DNA of 64,000 nt, taken from assembly GCF_030816155.1 (NCBI RefSeq), contig NZ_JAUSXR010000001.1, forward strand, positions 992,001-1,056,000, written 5' to 3'. The notes under the pieces were generated by a model, which saw only the letters and a program-made list of their open reading frames with translations, had not been told where the DNA came from and searched no databases. Source of the DNA: Arthrobacter woluwensis. Lineage in GTDB: Bacteria; Actinomycetota; Actinomycetes; Actinomycetales; Micrococcaceae. A program made the translations under genes and the position numbers. Positions 55,810-63,920 of this stretch are shown here, one piece after another (the first letter of the stretch is position 1; each line of letters opens with the position of its first letter).

Positions 55810-55858
55810 CCATCACAAGGGTGATGGTCATAGGATGAAATTCAGGCCGAGGCCTGAA
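55810..55858 (+). promoter_or_regulatory. Two inverted repeats around a -10-like box upstream of clgR
   Basis: CCATCAC-AAGG-GTGATGG (55810-55827) and TTCAGGCC-GA-GGCCTGAA (55841-55858) flank TAGGAT (55831-55836). The second palindrome ends just before the AAGGAG Shine-Dalgarno sequence (55861-55866). They may be operators, perhaps for ClgR itself, or an RNA stem. Confidence 0.45.
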
Positions 55859-55878
55859 CGAAGGAGCAAGCGATACAC

Positions 55879-56298
55879 ATGGTCAAGCAGCCCGTATCCG
55901 TGAACGGCGTGGTCCGCTGGAAGGATGTGGGCCTACTCGATCCGGCACAGCACGAAGCGAAGGAGCGCAAGATGGTGATCCTACGTCACGAGATCGGTGA
56001 CGTCCTCCGCGATGTCCGTCAGCGCCAGGGACGCACACTGCGGGAGGTCTCCCACAGCGCGCGGGTTTCGCTCGGGTACCTGAGTGAGGTCGAGCGTGGC
56101 CAGAAGGAAGCCTCCTCTGAGCTGCTCTCCTCGATCTGCTCGGCATTGGACGTTCCGCTGTCCAGCATGCTCCGTGAAGTCAGTGACCGTGTGGCCGTGG
56201 CCGAGGGCGTCGCCGTCCCGGACACCGTCCCGCAGGACTTCACCCAGCGCTACGGCCGTGGCCTGGGGGACGAGCTGGAGCTCGTCGGGAGCCGCTGA
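55879..56298 (+). CDS. clgR: ClgR-like helix-turn-helix regulator
   Basis: A 139-residue XRE-type regulator. The core [64 protein letters not shown] matches ClgR, which activates clp protease genes and other stress genes in actinobacteria. About 31 residues precede the usual family start (M32 at 55972). Both the first ATG and the internal ATG have an AAGGAG sequence upstream, so two protein forms are possible. The degradation-prone C-terminal Ala-Ala of some ClgR proteins is absent; this one ends VGSR. It lies between cinA and recA. Confidence 0.85.
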   Translation: MVKQPVSVNGVVRWKDVGLLDPAQHEAKERKMVILRHEIGDVLRDVRQRQGRTLREVSHSARVSLGYLSEVERGQKEASSELLSSICSALDVPLSSMLREVSDRVAVAEGVAVPDTVPQDFTQRYGRGLGDELELVGSR

Positions 56299-56316
56299 GA
56301 GCGGCTGATATGAGAA

Positions 56317-56353
56317 GGAAGGGCCCCGGCACCTCGTGTGCCGGGGCCCTTCC
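56317..56353. terminator. Perfect 16-base bidirectional hairpin
   Basis: GGAAGGGCCCCGGCAC (56317-56332) pairs with GTGCCGGGGCCCTTCC (56338-56353) around CTCGT, between convergent clgR and the MarR gene. Confidence 0.85.
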
Positions 56354-56376
56354 CTGTTCCGTGACGGGGTGCGTGC

Positions 56377-56919
56377 CTACAGGCCGTCCCGCTCGTAGAT
56401 CGTGTTGAGCCGTTCCAGGTTCTCGGCCAGCGCGTCCAGAGCGGGAGTGTCCCATTCGCCCAGGCGCTGGCGGAAGATCTCTCGCCGGGCGTCCTGCACG
56501 CGGGCCATGGTCTCCTCGCCGTGCTCGGTGAGGTGCAGCAGCTGTGCCCGCCCGTCCAGAGGATCGGCGTCCTTCGACACCAGCCCCAGTTGCATCAGGA
56601 AGGTGATCTGGCGGCTCACCGTGGGCTTGCCGACCCCGATCAGACCCGCCAGCTCGGTCAGCCGGATGGGGCCCTGTCTGCGGAGGATCGAGAGCAGGCC
56701 GTACGCGGAAGGGTCCATGTCCGGATGGACCTGCCGTGACAGGCGGAGGGACACCGCGCGGCCGCGGCGCCAGAGGAGGCTGAGCTGATGCTCGACGGCG
56801 TGGATCGCCTCATCGAGGCGCGCGCCTTCGGGGGTGTCCGGCGCCGGGGCCTCCGCTGCTGTGGGCCTGTCGCCGGAGGCGGGGCTGGCGGCGCTGCCGG
56901 CGCTCTCGGCTGGAATCAT
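56377..56919 (-). CDS. MarR-family transcriptional regulator
   Basis: A 180-residue winged-helix regulator. A 35-residue Ala/Pro-rich tail precedes the domain. The fold is plain: LLSILRRQGPIRLTELAGLIGVGKPTVSRQITFLMQLGLVSKDADPLDGRAQLLHLTEHGEETM includes the recognition helix and the wing with DGRAQLL. Upstream on the minus strand TAGAAT is six bases before the ATG. The nearest other genes are unrelated housekeeping genes, so its target is unknown; it may control a distant efflux or catabolic gene. Confidence 0.9.
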   Translation of the reverse strand: MIPAESAGSAASPASGDRPTAAEAPAPDTPEGARLDEAIHAVEHQLSLLWRRGRAVSLRLSRQVHPDMDPSAYGLLSILRRQGPIRLTELAGLIGVGKPTVSRQITFLMQLGLVSKDADPLDGRAQLLHLTEHGEETMARVQDARREIFRQRLGEWDTPALDALAENLERLNTIYERDGL

Positions 56920-56925
56920 GGTTCC

Positions 56926-56931
56926 ATTCTA
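56926..56931 (-). promoter_or_regulatory. -10 box TAGAAT with leaderless spacing before the MarR gene
   Basis: On the minus strand TAGAAT is followed by ggaacc and the ATG at 56919. No Shine-Dalgarno sequence. Confidence 0.55.
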
Positions 56932-57006
56932 GGTTGGCGGGCGGCGCTGTCCGATGCGTCGCGGCTCTGTGACCATGGCGCTGACCGGGCATGAGAAGCT
57001 GGTCGG

Positions 57007-57234
57007 ATGCGACGTTCCCAGTTCTGGCAGTTGATGGATGACGAGTTCGGTCCCGCGTATGCGCGCCATCTGGCCACGAACCTCGCGCTGCGCGAGCTCG
57101 GCAGCCGGACGCCGGACCAGGCGCTCCGGGACGGGCTCGACCTGAGGGCCATCTGGATCGCCGTGTGCGAAGCCCAGGATGTTCCGGAGAACCGGCGTCT
57201 GGGCAAGGACCCGAAGGCCGCCAAGAAGGCCTGA
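57007..57234 (+). CDS. DUF3046 family protein
   Basis: A 75-residue small protein of the DUF3046 family, found upstream of recA in many actinobacteria. Typical sequence is RRSQFWQLMDDEFGPAYARHLATNLALRELGSRTPDQALRDGLDLRAIWIAVCEAQDVPENRRLG. It is helical and soluble with no known activity. GAAGCT at 56995-57000 lies exactly six bases before the ATG, a near match to the leaderless rule, and there is no Shine-Dalgarno sequence. A 251-base gap follows, holding the SOS-controlled recA promoter. Confidence 0.88.
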   Translation: MRRSQFWQLMDDEFGPAYARHLATNLALRELGSRTPDQALRDGLDLRAIWIAVCEAQDVPENRRLGKDPKAAKKA

Positions 57235-57281
57235 GACGCGGAGTCTTTCCCGTAAGTTCCTTCAACACGCCGCGAAATCAT

Positions 57282-57310
57282 TCGAATAGTTGTTCGAATG
57301 GGGCTAGGCT
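57282..57310 (+). promoter_or_regulatory. LexA (SOS) box and -10 of recA
   Basis: TCGAATAGTTGTTCGA (57282-57297) matches the actinobacterial LexA consensus TCGAACNNNNGTTCGA with one mismatch. TAGGCT (57305-57310) is a likely -10 box, so LexA would cover the -35 region. The leader then extends about 175 bases to the recA ATG. Confidence 0.8.
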
Positions 57311-57485
57311 GATATCCAGAGAAAAGACGGCCGAGTTGTCCACATGAGCAAGGTCGCAGGAATTAATGTCAGTCCTGCTTCTTAGGCTCATCAGTGAAGG
57401 TTCCCACCCGGGAACCGACGATTCGCGTCATCATCTTCGCCGGGCCGCACGGGTCCGCGAAACAACCTAGGGGTAGGGGTACGTC

Positions 57486-58538
57486 ATGGCGGCAGCAACA
57501 CCGGACCGCGCCAAAGCTCTTGAAGCGGCACTGGCCCAGATCGACAAGCAATTCGGCAAGGGATCCATCATGCGGCTCGGGGATGACACCCGTGCGCCCA
57601 TCGAGGTGATCCCCACGGGTTCCATCGCGATGGATGTGGCCCTCGGCATCGGCGGCCTGCCGCGCGGGCGTGTGGTGGAGATCTATGGTCCGGAATCCTC
57701 CGGTAAGACCACGGTCGCTCTGCATGCTGTCGCCAACGCTCAGCGCAATGGCGGACTCGCTGCCTTCATCGACGCCGAGCACGCTCTGGACCCGGAGTAC
57801 GCGGCCAAGCTGGGCGTGGACACGGATGCCCTGCTGGTCTCCCAGCCGGACACCGGTGAGCAGGCCCTGGAGATCATGGACATGCTGGTCTCCTCCGGCG
57901 CTCTGGACATCATCGTCATCGACTCCGTGGCAGCCCTCGTGCCGCGCGCGGAAATCGAAGGCGAGATGGGTGACAGCCACGTGGGTCTGCAGGCCCGTCT
58001 GATGAGCCAGGCACTCCGTAAGATCACCGGTCGGCTGAACCAGACCAAGACCACCGCCATCTTCATCAACCAGCTGCGTGAGAAGATCGGTGTCTTCTTC
58101 GGCTCTCCGGAGACGACCACCGGTGGTAAGGCTCTGAAGTTCTACGCGTCGGTGCGTATGGACGTGCGCCGTATCCAGACCCTCAAGGAGGGCGCGGACT
58201 CGGTGGGCAACCGGACGAAGGTCAAGATCGTCAAGAACAAGATGGCTCCGCCCTTCAAGACCGCCGAGTTCGACATCATCTACGGTCAGGGCATCTCCCG
58301 TGAGGGCGGCATCATCGACATGGGTGTGGAGCACGGCATCATCAAGAAGTCCGGCTCCTGGTACACCTATGACGGTGACCAGCTCGGCCAGGGCATGGAG
58401 AACTCCCGCCGGTTCCTCCGGGACAATCCGGATCTCGCCGACGAGCTCGAGCGTCTCATCAAGGAGAAGCTCGGCGTGGGCCAGGTCGCTCAGGTTGAGG
58501 AAGAGAACCCGAAGCTGAAGGCCGTCGACGGGTACTGA
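57486..58538 (+). CDS. recA: Recombinase RecA
   Basis: A 350-residue DNA strand-exchange ATPase and LexA coprotease. Walker A GPESSGKT is at residues 68-75, and Walker B/DNA loop regions include [38 protein letters not shown] with the L1 loop. [31 protein letters not shown] is the L2 region. The C-terminal acidic tail is short. There is no intein, unlike M. tuberculosis RecA. AGGGG precedes the ATG. The upstream SOS box and recX two bases downstream place it in the damage response. Confidence 0.98.
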   Translation: MAAATPDRAKALEAALAQIDKQFGKGSIMRLGDDTRAPIEVIPTGSIAMDVALGIGGLPRGRVVEIYGPESSGKTTVALHAVANAQRNGGLAAFIDAEHALDPEYAAKLGVDTDALLVSQPDTGEQALEIMDMLVSSGALDIIVIDSVAALVPRAEIEGEMGDSHVGLQARLMSQALRKITGRLNQTKTTAIFINQLREKIGVFFGSPETTTGGKALKFYASVRMDVRRIQTLKEGADSVGNRTKVKIVKNKMAPPFKTAEFDIIYGQGISREGGIIDMGVEHGIIKKSGSWYTYDGDQLGQGMENSRRFLRDNPDLADELERLIKEKLGVGQVAQVEEENPKLKAVDGY

Positions 58539-58539
58539 G

Positions 58540-59445
58540 TTGACGCGTTCTGAGCAGCCCTCTACCGACAACACGAGCGCTGAACCCTGGAGCCCTGGCA
58601 CGTCCGTGCCGGGGCTCCAGCCCGCTTCGGCCCTGTCCAAGCCCACCGGCCCGCCCAAGGAGCTGCCGTGGAGCGAGGAGAAGCCGGAAGGCCGAGAGGC
58701 GTCCGGAGTCCGTGCGAACCGCGGGGGATCTGCGGTCACGGGCCGGGCCGGCAGGAGGGGGCGTCGGGGTGTGCCCGATTCCGGCCTGCATGAGTCGCCG
58801 GAGGCTGGTCTGGACCGAGCTCCGGAAACCGGGGTGGATCGGGGCGTGGAGCGTGATCCGGAAGGCGGCTCCGAGGCCGCCCCTGTACGGAGGCGCAAGC
58901 GGTCCGAGTCCGCGGGCGCCGTTCCGTCGGAACCCGAACTGGATCGCGAGGCCGACCCGGAGTCCGTGGCTCGCGCCATCGTCCTGCGGCAGTTGAGCGC
59001 CGGACCGCGGACCCGTCACCAGCTCGCCACCAAGTTGAAGGACCGCGAGGTCCCCGAAGCGGCCGCACGGGCGGTGCTGGACCGATTCGAAGAACTCCGC
59101 CTCATCAACGACGCCGAGTTCGCCGAGCTCTGGGTCCGCAGCCGGGCTGAGCACCGGCACCTCGGTTCGTCCACTCTGCGACGCGAACTCCGCGAGAAGG
59201 GCGTGGCGGACGCTCTCATCGAGGTTGCCCTGGAGCAGCTCAGCGCCGCCGACGAGCGCGAATCGGCCCGCTACCTGGTGGCCAAGAAGCTGGCGCGCGT
59301 GGACCGGGCGTCGCTGGACCGCAAGGAGAAGGACAAACACACCCGCCGCCTCGTGGCCATGCTGGTGCGCAAGGGGCACTCACCGGGCGTGGCCTTCGGC
59401 ATCGTCGCGGAGGAGCTGAACCGCGAGGACGACTCCTGGGAGTGA
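58540..59445 (+). CDS. recX: Regulatory protein RecX with long disordered N-terminus
   Basis: A 301-residue RecX, which restrains RecA filaments. Only the last ~165 residues are the three-helix-repeat RecX core: VARAIVLRQLSAGPRTRHQLATKLKDREVPEAAARAVLDRFEELRLINDAEFAELWVRSR..., then STLRRELREKGV and HTRRLVAMLVRKGHSPGVAFGIVAEEL. The first ~135 residues are disordered and rich in Glu, Pro and Arg, with repeats of EAGLDRAPETGVDRGVER-type. Start TTG 58540 lies just after the recA stop. A start inside the extension cannot be ruled out. Confidence 0.9.
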   Translation: MTRSEQPSTDNTSAEPWSPGTSVPGLQPASALSKPTGPPKELPWSEEKPEGREASGVRANRGGSAVTGRAGRRGRRGVPDSGLHESPEAGLDRAPETGVDRGVERDPEGGSEAAPVRRRKRSESAGAVPSEPELDREADPESVARAIVLRQLSAGPRTRHQLATKLKDREVPEAAARAVLDRFEELRLINDAEFAELWVRSRAEHRHLGSSTLRRELREKGVADALIEVALEQLSAADERESARYLVAKKLARVDRASLDRKEKDKHTRRLVAMLVRKGHSPGVAFGIVAEELNREDDSWE

Positions 59446-59496
59446 GCTCCGGCCCCTGAGCGGGAGCTCGTGAGGAGGTGCTCGCTCCAGTCCCGG

Positions 59497-59502
59497 TACC
59501 CT
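59497..59502 (+). promoter_or_regulatory. -10 box TACCCT with leaderless spacing before miaB
   Basis: TACCCT, six bases (tgaaag), then GTG 59509. The position supports that GTG as the miaB start over the in-frame GTG at 59515. Confidence 0.5.
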
Positions 59503-59508
59503 TGAAAG

Positions 59509-61083
59509 GTGAGTGTGAGCATTCCTTCTTCGACGTCCGCCGGCACTCCGGCCTCCGTTCCTGCCGCCGTCGGACTTGACGCGCCGGAGAACTCAGCCCC
59601 GCGGACCTATCAGGTCCGGACGTTCGGCTGCCAGATGAACGTCCACGACTCGGAGCGCATGTCGGGACTGCTGGAAGACGCGGGGCTGGTGCCCGCCACC
59701 GACGAGCTGGCCGACGTCATCGTCTTCAACACCTGTGCCGTCCGCGAGAACGCCGACAACAAGCTGTACGGTCACCTGGGCCAGTTGCGTCCCGTCAAGG
59801 AGAAGAACCCGGGGATGCAGATCGCCGTCGGGGGCTGCCTGGCTCAGAAGGACCGCGAGACGATCCTTCAGAAGGCCCCCTGGGTGGACGCCGTGTTCGG
59901 CACCCACAATGTGGGCGCTCTTCCGGCCTTGCTCGAACGCGCGCGGCACAACGCCAAGGCCGAGCTGGAGATCCTGGAGTCCCTGGAGGTCTTCCCGTCC
60001 ACGCTGCCGACCAAGAGGGACTCGGTCTACTCGGGCTGGGTGTCCATCAGCGTCGGCTGCAACAACACCTGCACCTTCTGCATCGTGCCTTCGCTCCGCG
60101 GCAAGGAGCGGGATCGCCGGCCGGGGGAGATCCTCGCGGAGATCCAGGCCCTCGTGGACGACGGCGCCATCGAAGTGACCTTGCTCGGCCAGAACGTGAA
60201 CTCCTACGGGGTCGAATTCGGCGACCGGCAGGCCTTCAGCAAGCTCCTGCGGGCCTGCGGCGACATCGAAGGACTCGAACGCGTCCGGTTTACGAGCCCG
60301 CATCCTGCAGCGTTCACGGATGACGTCATCGCCGCGATGGCCGAGACCCCCAACGTGATGCCTCAATTGCACATGCCGCTGCAGTCCGGTTCGGACAAGA
60401 TCCTCAAGGACATGCGCCGTTCGTACCGTTCCACTCGCTTCCTCGGCATCCTCGACAAGGTGCGGGAACAGATCCCGGCCGCGGCCATCTCCACCGACAT
60501 CATCGTGGGCTTCCCCGGCGAGACGGAGGAGGACTTCCAGGCCACCCTCGACGTCGTGGAGAAGTCCCGCTTCGCCACCGCCTTCACCTTCCAGTACTCC
60601 AAGCGTCCCGGCACGCCCGCCGCGGAACTCGAAGACCAGCTCCCCAAGGCCTTGGTCCAGGAGCGGTACGAGCGGCTGACCGCTCTGCAGGACCGGATCG
60701 CCGCCGAGGAGAACGCGAAGCAGGTGGGACGCGAAGTGGAGGTCCTCGTCGCGGCTCAGAGCGGCCGGAAGTCGGACCAGACGCACCGCCTCAGTGGACG
60801 TGCCAAGGATCAGCGACTCGTTCACTTCAGCGTCCCTGAAGGTGCCGAGATGCCCCGGCCCGGCGACCTCGTCACCGTGACCATCACCGAGGCCGCCCCG
60901 TTCCATCTCATCGCCGACCCCCGGGACGCCTCCGAGTACCGGCTGCGGCGCTCCCGTTCCGGCGACGCGTGGGATCGCGCCCAGGCAGATTCCTGTGGCG
61001 TCCCGTCCGCGGGGACCGCCGGCACGGTGCCGGGCAAGGGCGTGCTTCTCGGCATGCCGAAGCTGCCCACCCCTGTCCGATGA
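59509..61083 (+). CDS. miaB: tRNA-2-methylthio-N6-dimethylallyladenosine synthase MiaB
   Basis: A 524-residue radical SAM methylthiotransferase acting on tRNA position 37 after MiaA. The N-terminal UPF0004 domain with its three cluster cysteines ([34 protein letters not shown]) is followed by the SAM motif [23 protein letters not shown] and the GQNVNSYG and LPLQSGS-type segments ([11 protein letters not shown]). A C-terminal TRAM domain follows ([12 protein letters not shown]...[11 protein letters not shown]). The tail after TRAM is a ~45-residue disordered extension. Start GTG 59509. Confidence 0.95.
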   Translation: MSVSIPSSTSAGTPASVPAAVGLDAPENSAPRTYQVRTFGCQMNVHDSERMSGLLEDAGLVPATDELADVIVFNTCAVRENADNKLYGHLGQLRPVKEKNPGMQIAVGGCLAQKDRETILQKAPWVDAVFGTHNVGALPALLERARHNAKAELEILESLEVFPSTLPTKRDSVYSGWVSISVGCNNTCTFCIVPSLRGKERDRRPGEILAEIQALVDDGAIEVTLLGQNVNSYGVEFGDRQAFSKLLRACGDIEGLERVRFTSPHPAAFTDDVIAAMAETPNVMPQLHMPLQSGSDKILKDMRRSYRSTRFLGILDKVREQIPAAAISTDIIVGFPGETEEDFQATLDVVEKSRFATAFTFQYSKRPGTPAAELEDQLPKALVQERYERLTALQDRIAAEENAKQVGREVEVLVAAQSGRKSDQTHRLSGRAKDQRLVHFSVPEGAEMPRPGDLVTVTITEAAPFHLIADPRDASEYRLRRSRSGDAWDRAQADSCGVPSAGTAGTVPGKGVLLGMPKLPTPVR

Positions 61084-61171
61084 GGGCAGGGATCCCGTCG
61101 GTGCTCTCCGGGGTGCGCGGCGCTTCGGCGAGGCGGACGATGCACGGGTCCCCGGGCTGGAAGCCCGCAGC

Positions 61172-62104
61172 GTGACGGCGGCTGGCCGTCCCTTGCCGCT
61201 GCTCGCCGTCGTCGGGGCCACCGGCACGGGGAAGTCCGAGCTGGGGCTGCGTCTCGCCGAGCGGCTGGGCGGGGAGATCATCAACGCGGACGCCATGCAG
61301 TTCTACCGGGGCATGGACATCGGGACGGCGAAACTCAGTGTCGCGGAACGTGCAGGGGTGCCCCACCACCTCCTGGACATCCTGGACGTGGTCGAGGAAG
61401 CCAGTGTCAGCGACTTCCAGGCCCAGGCACGGGCGCTGATCGACGACATCCGGAGCAGGGGAGCGGTGCCCATCCTGGTCGGAGGCTCCGGGCTGTACGT
61501 CCGAGCGGCTCTCGACGTCCTGGAGTTCCCCGGCACCGATCCTGAACTGCGCGCCATGCTGGAGGCCGAAGCGGCGGCCCGCGGCCTGGCACCCCTCCGT
61601 GAGCGTCTCCGGGCCGTCGACCCCGTCAGCGCGGAGCGCCTTCAGGATGAACGACGGGTCATCCGCGCCCTCGAGGTGCACCAGCTCACGGGTCGGCCGT
61701 TCAGTTCCTTCATGCCGACGCGGCAGTACGTCCAGCCGACGCTGCAGCTCGGCCTCGAAGCCGACCGCGAGGTCCTCAAAGAGCGCCTCGCTCTCCGGGT
61801 CCATCGCATGGTGGAGCAAGGGCTGGAGGACGAGGTCCGCGCCCTGGACGCCCGCGGACTGCGGCAGGGGAAGACGGCCGGCCGGGCGATCGGGTACGCG
61901 CAGTTCCTGGCGGCCCAGGACGGCGACCTCACCGTGGCGGAAGCCGTCGAGGACACGATCGTGGCGACGCGGAAGTTCGCGCGCCGGCAGCTCACCTGGT
62001 TCCGGGCGGATCCCCGGATCCACTGGCTGGACTGGACCGCGCCGGACCTCGTGGACCAGGCCCTGCGCCGGGTGGAGGAGGAGTTCCCGGGTTCGGTCGC
62101 TTAG
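61172..62104 (+). CDS. miaA: tRNA dimethylallyltransferase MiaA
   Basis: A 310-residue enzyme that prenylates A37 of tRNAs reading U-starting codons, using DMAPP and so drawing on the MEP pathway. P-loop [20 protein letters not shown] lies at the N-terminus, then [60 protein letters not shown] and the [11 protein letters not shown] motif near the C-terminus. GTG 61172 has GGAAG eight bases upstream and gives the usual length; the frame upstream overlaps miaB. Confidence 0.93.
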   Translation: MTAAGRPLPLLAVVGATGTGKSELGLRLAERLGGEIINADAMQFYRGMDIGTAKLSVAERAGVPHHLLDILDVVEEASVSDFQAQARALIDDIRSRGAVPILVGGSGLYVRAALDVLEFPGTDPELRAMLEAEAAARGLAPLRERLRAVDPVSAERLQDERRVIRALEVHQLTGRPFSSFMPTRQYVQPTLQLGLEADREVLKERLALRVHRMVEQGLEDEVRALDARGLRQGKTAGRAIGYAQFLAAQDGDLTVAEAVEDTIVATRKFARRQLTWFRADPRIHWLDWTAPDLVDQALRRVEEEFPGSVA

Positions 62105-62115
62105 ATGAACATCTG

Positions 62116-62121
62116 TACGCT
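62116..62121 (+). promoter_or_regulatory. -10 box TACGCT with leaderless spacing before dapF
   Basis: TACGCT, six bases (ggaaac), then the dapF ATG at 62128. The same TACGCT hexamer precedes dapB. Confidence 0.55.
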
Positions 62122-62127
62122 GGAAAC

Positions 62128-63072
62128 ATGACTGAGACGCTTTCCGCTCCCGCCGCCGTCGTCCTCGCCGGGCTGAGCGGCCTGGAGTTCGCCAAGGGCC
62201 ACGGCACGGGCAATGACTTCGTGCTGATCGCGGACCCTGACGGCCTGCGTCCTCTCACGGCGGAGCAGGTGGCCGTGCTGTGCGACCGGCACCAGGGCAT
62301 CGGCGGTGACGGACTCATCCGCGCCATCCCCTCCCGCCTTCTGCCCGAGGGTCAGGAGCTGCTCGCCTCCGAGCCGGACGCCGAGTGGTTCATGGACTAC
62401 CGCAACAACGACGGCTCCATCGCCGAGATGTGCGGCAACGGCGTCCGAGCCTTCGTGCACTTCTTGCTCGACTCCGGGCTCGCCCGTCTCGATGACAACT
62501 CCCTCCTCAAGATCGGCACGCGGGCCGGCGTCAAGGTCGTCACGCTGGTGCCGGAGGGCTACGCGGTGGACATGGGGCCGTGGGCCTTCATCCACCCGGA
62601 GGAGGCCGCCGAGCGCGCCGTTGATTCTCTCGTCACCGCGCGCGGTCTGGACGGCGAACGCCCGGCACTGTCGATCACGATGGGCAATCCCCACACCGTC
62701 CTGGCACTTGCCGGGCTGGATGAGCTCGCCGCGCTTCCGCTCACCGAGATCCCCGCGGTGCACCCGACCCCGCCGAACGGCACGAATGTCGAGTTCGTGG
62801 TGCCCGCGGAGCCGCTCGTGCAGGACGGCAAAGGCCATGTCACCATGCGGGTGCACGAGCGCGGCGTCGGGGAGACCCAGTCGTGCGGCACCGGCGCGTG
62901 TGCGGCCGCCGCGGCGATCCGGTACTGGGCCGGTGCCGGCGCACCGTCGCGCTGGGATATTCAGGTCCCCGGTGGTGTGGTCGGCGTCGAGTTCCTGCCG
63001 GCCGCTGCCGATGGGGAGCACGTGGTCCTCAGTGGTCCTGCGACGATCGTGGCACGCGGCCGCCTGGCCTGA
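62128..63072 (+). CDS. dapF: Diaminopimelate epimerase
   Basis: A 314-residue PLP-independent epimerase making meso-diaminopimelate for peptidoglycan and lysine. The two catalytic cysteines sit in EMCGNGVRAFVHF and TQSCGTGACAAAAAIRYW. The start KGHGTGNDFVLIADPDG and the FMDYRNNDGSIAEM segment are also typical. A small insertion around LPEGQELLASEPDAEW makes it longer than E. coli DapF (274 residues), as in other actinobacteria. Start ATG 62128 lies 23 bases after miaA, with its own -10 box. Confidence 0.95.
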   Translation: MTETLSAPAAVVLAGLSGLEFAKGHGTGNDFVLIADPDGLRPLTAEQVAVLCDRHQGIGGDGLIRAIPSRLLPEGQELLASEPDAEWFMDYRNNDGSIAEMCGNGVRAFVHFLLDSGLARLDDNSLLKIGTRAGVKVVTLVPEGYAVDMGPWAFIHPEEAAERAVDSLVTARGLDGERPALSITMGNPHTVLALAGLDELAALPLTEIPAVHPTPPNGTNVEFVVPAEPLVQDGKGHVTMRVHERGVGETQSCGTGACAAAAAIRYWAGAGAPSRWDIQVPGGVVGVEFLPAAADGEHVVLSGPATIVARGRLA

Positions 63073-63114
63073 GAACCCCGCCGCGGCTGAGCGGAGGATA
63101 TGCACACCGTACGT

Positions 63115-63144
63115 CGACGACGGCGGGCGGCCCCGGCGTCGTCG
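63115..63144. terminator. Hairpin between convergent dapF and methyltransferase genes
   Basis: CGACGACG (63115-63122) pairs with CGTCGTCG (63137-63144) around a GC-rich 14-base loop. The 103-base gap holds no other feature. Confidence 0.5.
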
Positions 63145-63175
63145 TGCTCAAGGAACATGGCCGGGGTGAAGAGCG

Positions 63176-63787
63176 TCAGCTTTCGCGGACGACCCGCAGG
63201 ACGCGGAACGACTTCGCGGTCGAGAACCGTGAGACAGCGAACCCGGTGGGCAGGGTCTCCGCGAGCCATTTCTGCAGGGAGTCTGAGCCGAGGTTCTTCT
63301 GGACCACCAGGAAGGCCTCGCCGCCCGGGTTGAGCCGGGGAAGCCACAACTGCAGCAGGTCGTGGAGTTCCGCCTTGCCGATCCGGATGGGCGGGTTGGA
63401 CCAGATGAGGTCGAAACCGAGGTCCGGGTCGACGTCCTGGGGGAGCGAGGCGCTCAGGTTGTCCAGCCCCAGCGTGGCCGCATTCTCCGTGGTCAGCGCG
63501 ATGCAGCGCTGGTTGACGTCCACGGCGGTGACGTGCGCGTCCGGGGACTTGAGCGCCAAGGTCAGGGCGATGGGTCCCCAGCCGCAGCCGATGTCGAGGA
63601 ACGAGCCTTCCGGAGCCGGTTCGGGCACTTCGTCCAGGAGGATCCTGGTGCCCTTGTCGATGGCGTCGGGGCTGAAGATGCCCGTGGAGGTGTGCAGGGA
63701 ACGTTCCCGGCCGTCCAGAACGACGCTGAGCGGCTTGCGGATGAACTCGCCTGCGGGCTCGCTGCTGAAGTAGTGTGCGGACTCCAT
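63176..63787 (-). CDS. RsmC-like class I SAM-dependent methyltransferase
   Basis: A 203-residue protein of the RsmC C-terminal-domain type. The SAM-binding motif FLDIGCGWGPIALTLALKSPD and the catalytic/substrate motif SNPPIRIGK are plain, with the preceding TSTGIFSPDAIDKGTRILLDEVP segment shared by 16S rRNA guanine-N2 methyltransferases. rRNA is the likely substrate but this is by family only; the N-terminal pseudodomain of full RsmC is missing. ATG 63787 has TAAGGT seven bases upstream. It converges with dapF. Confidence 0.88.
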   Translation of the reverse strand: MESAHYFSSEPAGEFIRKPLSVVLDGRERSLHTSTGIFSPDAIDKGTRILLDEVPEPAPEGSFLDIGCGWGPIALTLALKSPDAHVTAVDVNQRCIALTTENAATLGLDNLSASLPQDVDPDLGFDLIWSNPPIRIGKAELHDLLQLWLPRLNPGGEAFLVVQKNLGSDSLQKWLAETLPTGFAVSRFSTAKSFRVLRVVRES

Positions 63788-63828
63788 GCGTGCAACCTTA
63801 GTGGGCCGTGGGCAGGCGCGGGAGCTGG

Positions 63829-63834
63829 TAGAAT
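63829..63834 (+). promoter_or_regulatory. -10 box TAGAAT, start of a leader transcript
   Basis: TAGAAT, six bases, then ATG at 63841, the exact leaderless spacing used elsewhere. The next large gene lies beyond the window. Confidence 0.55.
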
Positions 63835-63840
63835 GGTGCA

Positions 63841-63858
63841 ATGCTGTCTTTCCTGTAA
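63841..63858 (+). other. Possible five-codon leader ORF
   Basis: ATG CTG TCT TTC CTG TAA (MLSFL, stop at 63856-63858) begins at the predicted transcription start. Its stop overlaps the ATG of a second small ORF by one base (TAATG). Such a tiny leaderless ORF could sense ribosome stalling. Coding cannot be proven from sequence alone. Confidence 0.35.
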
Positions 63859-63920
63859 TGAGTCCCGGACCCGCGCGCCGCTTCCCTGATCGATCCGCTG
63901 TTCATGCTGATCCCGGGTGA
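63858..63920 (+). other. Possible 20-codon leader ORF
   Basis: An ATG at 63858 opens a 20-codon frame (MSPGPARRFPDR..., stop TGA at 63918-63920) coupled to the five-codon ORF before it. The remaining bases to 64000 show no further convincing start. In actinobacteria hflX often follows dapF, so this could be its leader (inference). Confidence 0.3.

Noticed and set aside
63100-63333. A 77-codon + strand frame between dapF and the methyltransferase.
   Set aside because: Overlaps the methyltransferase gene in antisense and begins in a hairpin region; composition is atypical of proteins.
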